Source: Oscillospiraceae bacterium
Lineage (GTDB): Bacteria > Bacillota_A > Clostridia > Oscillospirales > Ruminococcaceae
DNA length: 5,146 bases
Assembly: GCA_017523995.1 (NCBI GenBank)
Contig: JAFWUX010000107.1
Coordinates: 1 to 5,146, forward strand
Reading direction: 5' to 3'
Below, one piece after another: positions 3,557 to 5,146 of this stretch (position 1 is its first letter; each line of letters starts with the position of its first letter). Below the pieces are notes generated by a model, which made no database searches, was not told the origin of the DNA, and was given only the letters and a program-made list of their open reading frames with translations. The position numbers were made by a program, and so were the translations under genes.

Positions 3557-5146
3557 ATGGACAACATGCAAGGTATGAAGCGCACCTGCTACTGCGGCGA
3601 GGTGCTCGAAGCGGGCAAGACCGTCACGGTCGGCGGCTTTGTCGATACCGTCCGCGACAAGGGCGGCATCCTTTTCATCGTCCTGCGCGACCGCACGGGC
3701 GTGGTGCAGCTGACCTTCGACGATACCACGGACAAGGCACTGTTTGAGAAGGCCGCGTCCTGCAAGAGCGAGTACGTCATCATGGCGAAGGGCGAGGTGC
3801 GCGAGCGCGAGAGCAAGACCGACAAGATCGCGACGGGTCATGTGGAGATCTACGTGACCGAGCTGCGCATTCTTGCAAAGGCCAAGACGCCCCCGTTCGA
3901 GATCACCGCGCAGACCAAGGTCAACGAGGAGCTGCGCCTGAAATACCGCTATCTCGATCTTCGCAGAGCACCGCTGCAGCAGAATCTGATCCTGCGTCAT
4001 AAAATTGCGCAGTGCGCACGGCAGTATTTCTACGAAAACGGCTTCCTCGAGATCGAAACGCCGATGATGATGAAGTCCACGCCGGAGGGCGCAAGAGACT
4101 ATCTTGTCCCGTCCAGAGTGCACCACGGCGAGTTCTACGCGCTGCCGCAGTCCCCGCAGATCTACAAGCAGCTGCTCATGGTCGCGGGCTATGACCGCTA
4201 CATCCAGCTGGCAAGATGCTTCCGCGACGAGGATCTCCGCGCAGACCGTCAGCCGGAGTTCACGCAGATCGACCTCGAAATGAGCTTTGTCGATGTGGAC
4301 GATATCCTCGATCTGACCGAGGGTTTCCTGATCCGTCTTTTCAAGGACGTCATGCACCGCGAGCTGAAAACGCCGCTGCCCAGACTGACCTATACCGAAG
4401 CGATGAACCGTTTTGGCTCCGATAAGCCTGACCTGCGCTTCGGCATGGAGCTGACCGACCTCTCCGAGACCGTGAAGGACTGCGAATTTGCGGTATTTTC
4501 CGGCGCACTGGCAGCAGGCGGAACCGTCCGCTGCATTACGGCCAAGAATGCGGCAGGTACGCTGACCCGCAAGGAGATCGACAAGCTGACCGAAATGGTC
4601 AAAGGCATCGGCGCAAAGGGTCTTGCATATATCCGCTGGGTCGATGCGGAGCCGAACTGCTCCTTCGGCAAGTTCCTGAAGGACGGCGAGCTTGACGCGA
4701 TCCTGAAAGCGGCAGGCGCAGAGCAGGGCGACGTCGTGCTGATCGTCGCAGACAGGACCTCTGTGACGCTGCCGGTTCTCGGTGCGCTGCGCAATCACCT
4801 TGCAAGAAAGCTTGACCTGATCCCGGAAAACGAATTTAACTTCCTGTGGATCACGCAGTTCCCGTTCTTCGAGAAGGACGAGGAGACCGGCGAATGGCTT
4901 GCCATGCATCATCCGTTCACGATGCCGATGGACGAGTGCCTGCAGTATCTCGACACCGCACCGGAGAAGGTCTTTGCAAAGGCATACGACCTTGTGCTGA
5001 ACGGCACGGAGCTCTGCTCCGGTTCGATCCGCATCACGGATTACGAGCTGCAGCAGAAAATGTTTGAATCGCTCGGCCTGACCGACGAGGAGATCGAAGC
5101 GAAGTTCGGCTTCCTTGTCGAGGCTTACAAGTACGGCGCACCGCCC
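3557..5146 (+). CDS. aspS: Aspartyl-tRNA synthetase, bacterial type (3' truncated)
   Basis: AspRS, a cytoplasmic class II synthetase, joins aspartate to tRNA-Asp using ATP. The frame stays open to the window edge, giving 530 of a usual ~590 residues. The missing end holds class II motif 3 (GLDR-type). The N-terminal OB-fold anticodon domain covers about residues 8-115. Catalytic signatures are RLKYRYLDLRR, the flipping loop TPEGARD (175-181), QSPQ-KQ (Gln201, Lys204), motif 2 RCFRDED with Arg223, and FTQIDLE (Asp239, Glu241). The bacterial GAD insertion follows (about 290-415, opening FGSDKPDLRF), then AMHHPF (His451-His452) and ELCSGSIRI with Glu485 and Arg492. E. coli has GG where this protein has Cys487-Ser488. 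ATG 3557 is chosen because AGGAG (3541-3545) lies 11 bases upstream; the in-frame ATG at 3548 is only 2 bases from it, too close for normal initiation, though it would add just three residues. Lys35 occupies a position (His or Leu in studied enzymes) linked to tRNA-Asp versus tRNA-Asn discrimination, so specificity is open. Confidence 0.97.
   Translation, partial: MDNMQGMKRTCYCGEVLEAGKTVTVGGFVDTVRDKGGILFIVLRDRTGVVQLTFDDTTDKALFEKAASCKSEYVIMAKGEVRERESKTDKIATGHVEIYVTELRILAKAKTPPFEITAQTKVNEELRLKYRYLDLRRAPLQQNLILRHKIAQCARQYFYENGFLEIETPMMMKSTPEGARDYLVPSRVHHGEFYALPQSPQIYKQLLMVAGYDRYIQLARCFRDEDLRADRQPEFTQIDLEMSFVDVDDILDLTEGFLIRLFKDVMHRELKTPLPRLTYTEAMNRFGSDKPDLRFGMELTDLSETVKDCEFAVFSGALAAGGTVRCITAKNAAGTLTRKEIDKLTEMVKGIGAKGLAYIRWVDAEPNCSFGKFLKDGELDAILKAAGAEQGDVVLIVADRTSVTLPVLGALRNHLARKLDLIPENEFNFLWITQFPFFEKDEETGEWLAMHHPFTMPMDECLQYLDTAPEKVFAKAYDLVLNGTELCSGSIRITDYELQQKMFESLGLTDEEIEAKFGFLVEAYKYGAPP

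Noticed and set aside
3500..4912. Long (470-codon) open frame on the minus strand opposite aspS
   Set aside because: Its product is low-complexity, rich in His, Arg and Gln, with no recognisable domain, while the + strand encodes an unmistakable AspRS over the same bases. It results from the codon bias of aspS.

Overview
The window looks like ordinary chromosomal DNA of a moderately GC-rich member of the Clostridia, most likely Oscillospiraceae/Ruminococcaceae. This rests on recall of protein style (GlmU and AspRS variants, small zinc-ribbon membrane proteins) and on GC-rich paired-hairpin repeats after stop codons; no database was searched. All genes that can be supported lie on the + strand.

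Layout: (1) the 3' part of glmU (to 1181), whose start lies left of the window. (2) A 430-base gap (1182-1611). It holds a paired-hairpin repeat, a good intrinsic terminator for glmU, a short run of degenerate 7-base repeats, a GC-rich cluster of small inverted repeats, and a near-consensus sigma-A promoter with a palindrome over its -10 box. (3) A small polytopic membrane protein of unknown function (1612-2154). (4) A zinc-ribbon protein with a Pro/Gln-rich linker and C-terminal membrane helices (2232-2843). (5) A second copy of the paired-hairpin repeat (2850-2914). (6) A second, distinct zinc-ribbon/coiled-coil/membrane protein (2944-3462), clearly more AT-rich in its 3' half. (7) A short leader with a weak terminator-like hairpin. 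(8) aspS (from 3557, running off the right edge), a bacterial-type aspartyl-tRNA synthetase lacking only its last part, including motif 3.

GlmU supplies UDP-GlcNAc for the cell wall and AspRS supplies Asp-tRNA; both are housekeeping genes. The three genes between them encode small membrane proteins, two with N-terminal Zn ribbons. They may form one transcription unit driven by the promoter at 1512-1540, but no function can be assigned. I see no defence system, mobile-element gene, CRISPR array, tRNA or rRNA. The most interesting non-coding signal is the pair of double-hairpin repeats: the second hairpin differs in sequence between copies yet keeps perfect pairing, and each copy begins about 10 bases after a stop codon.
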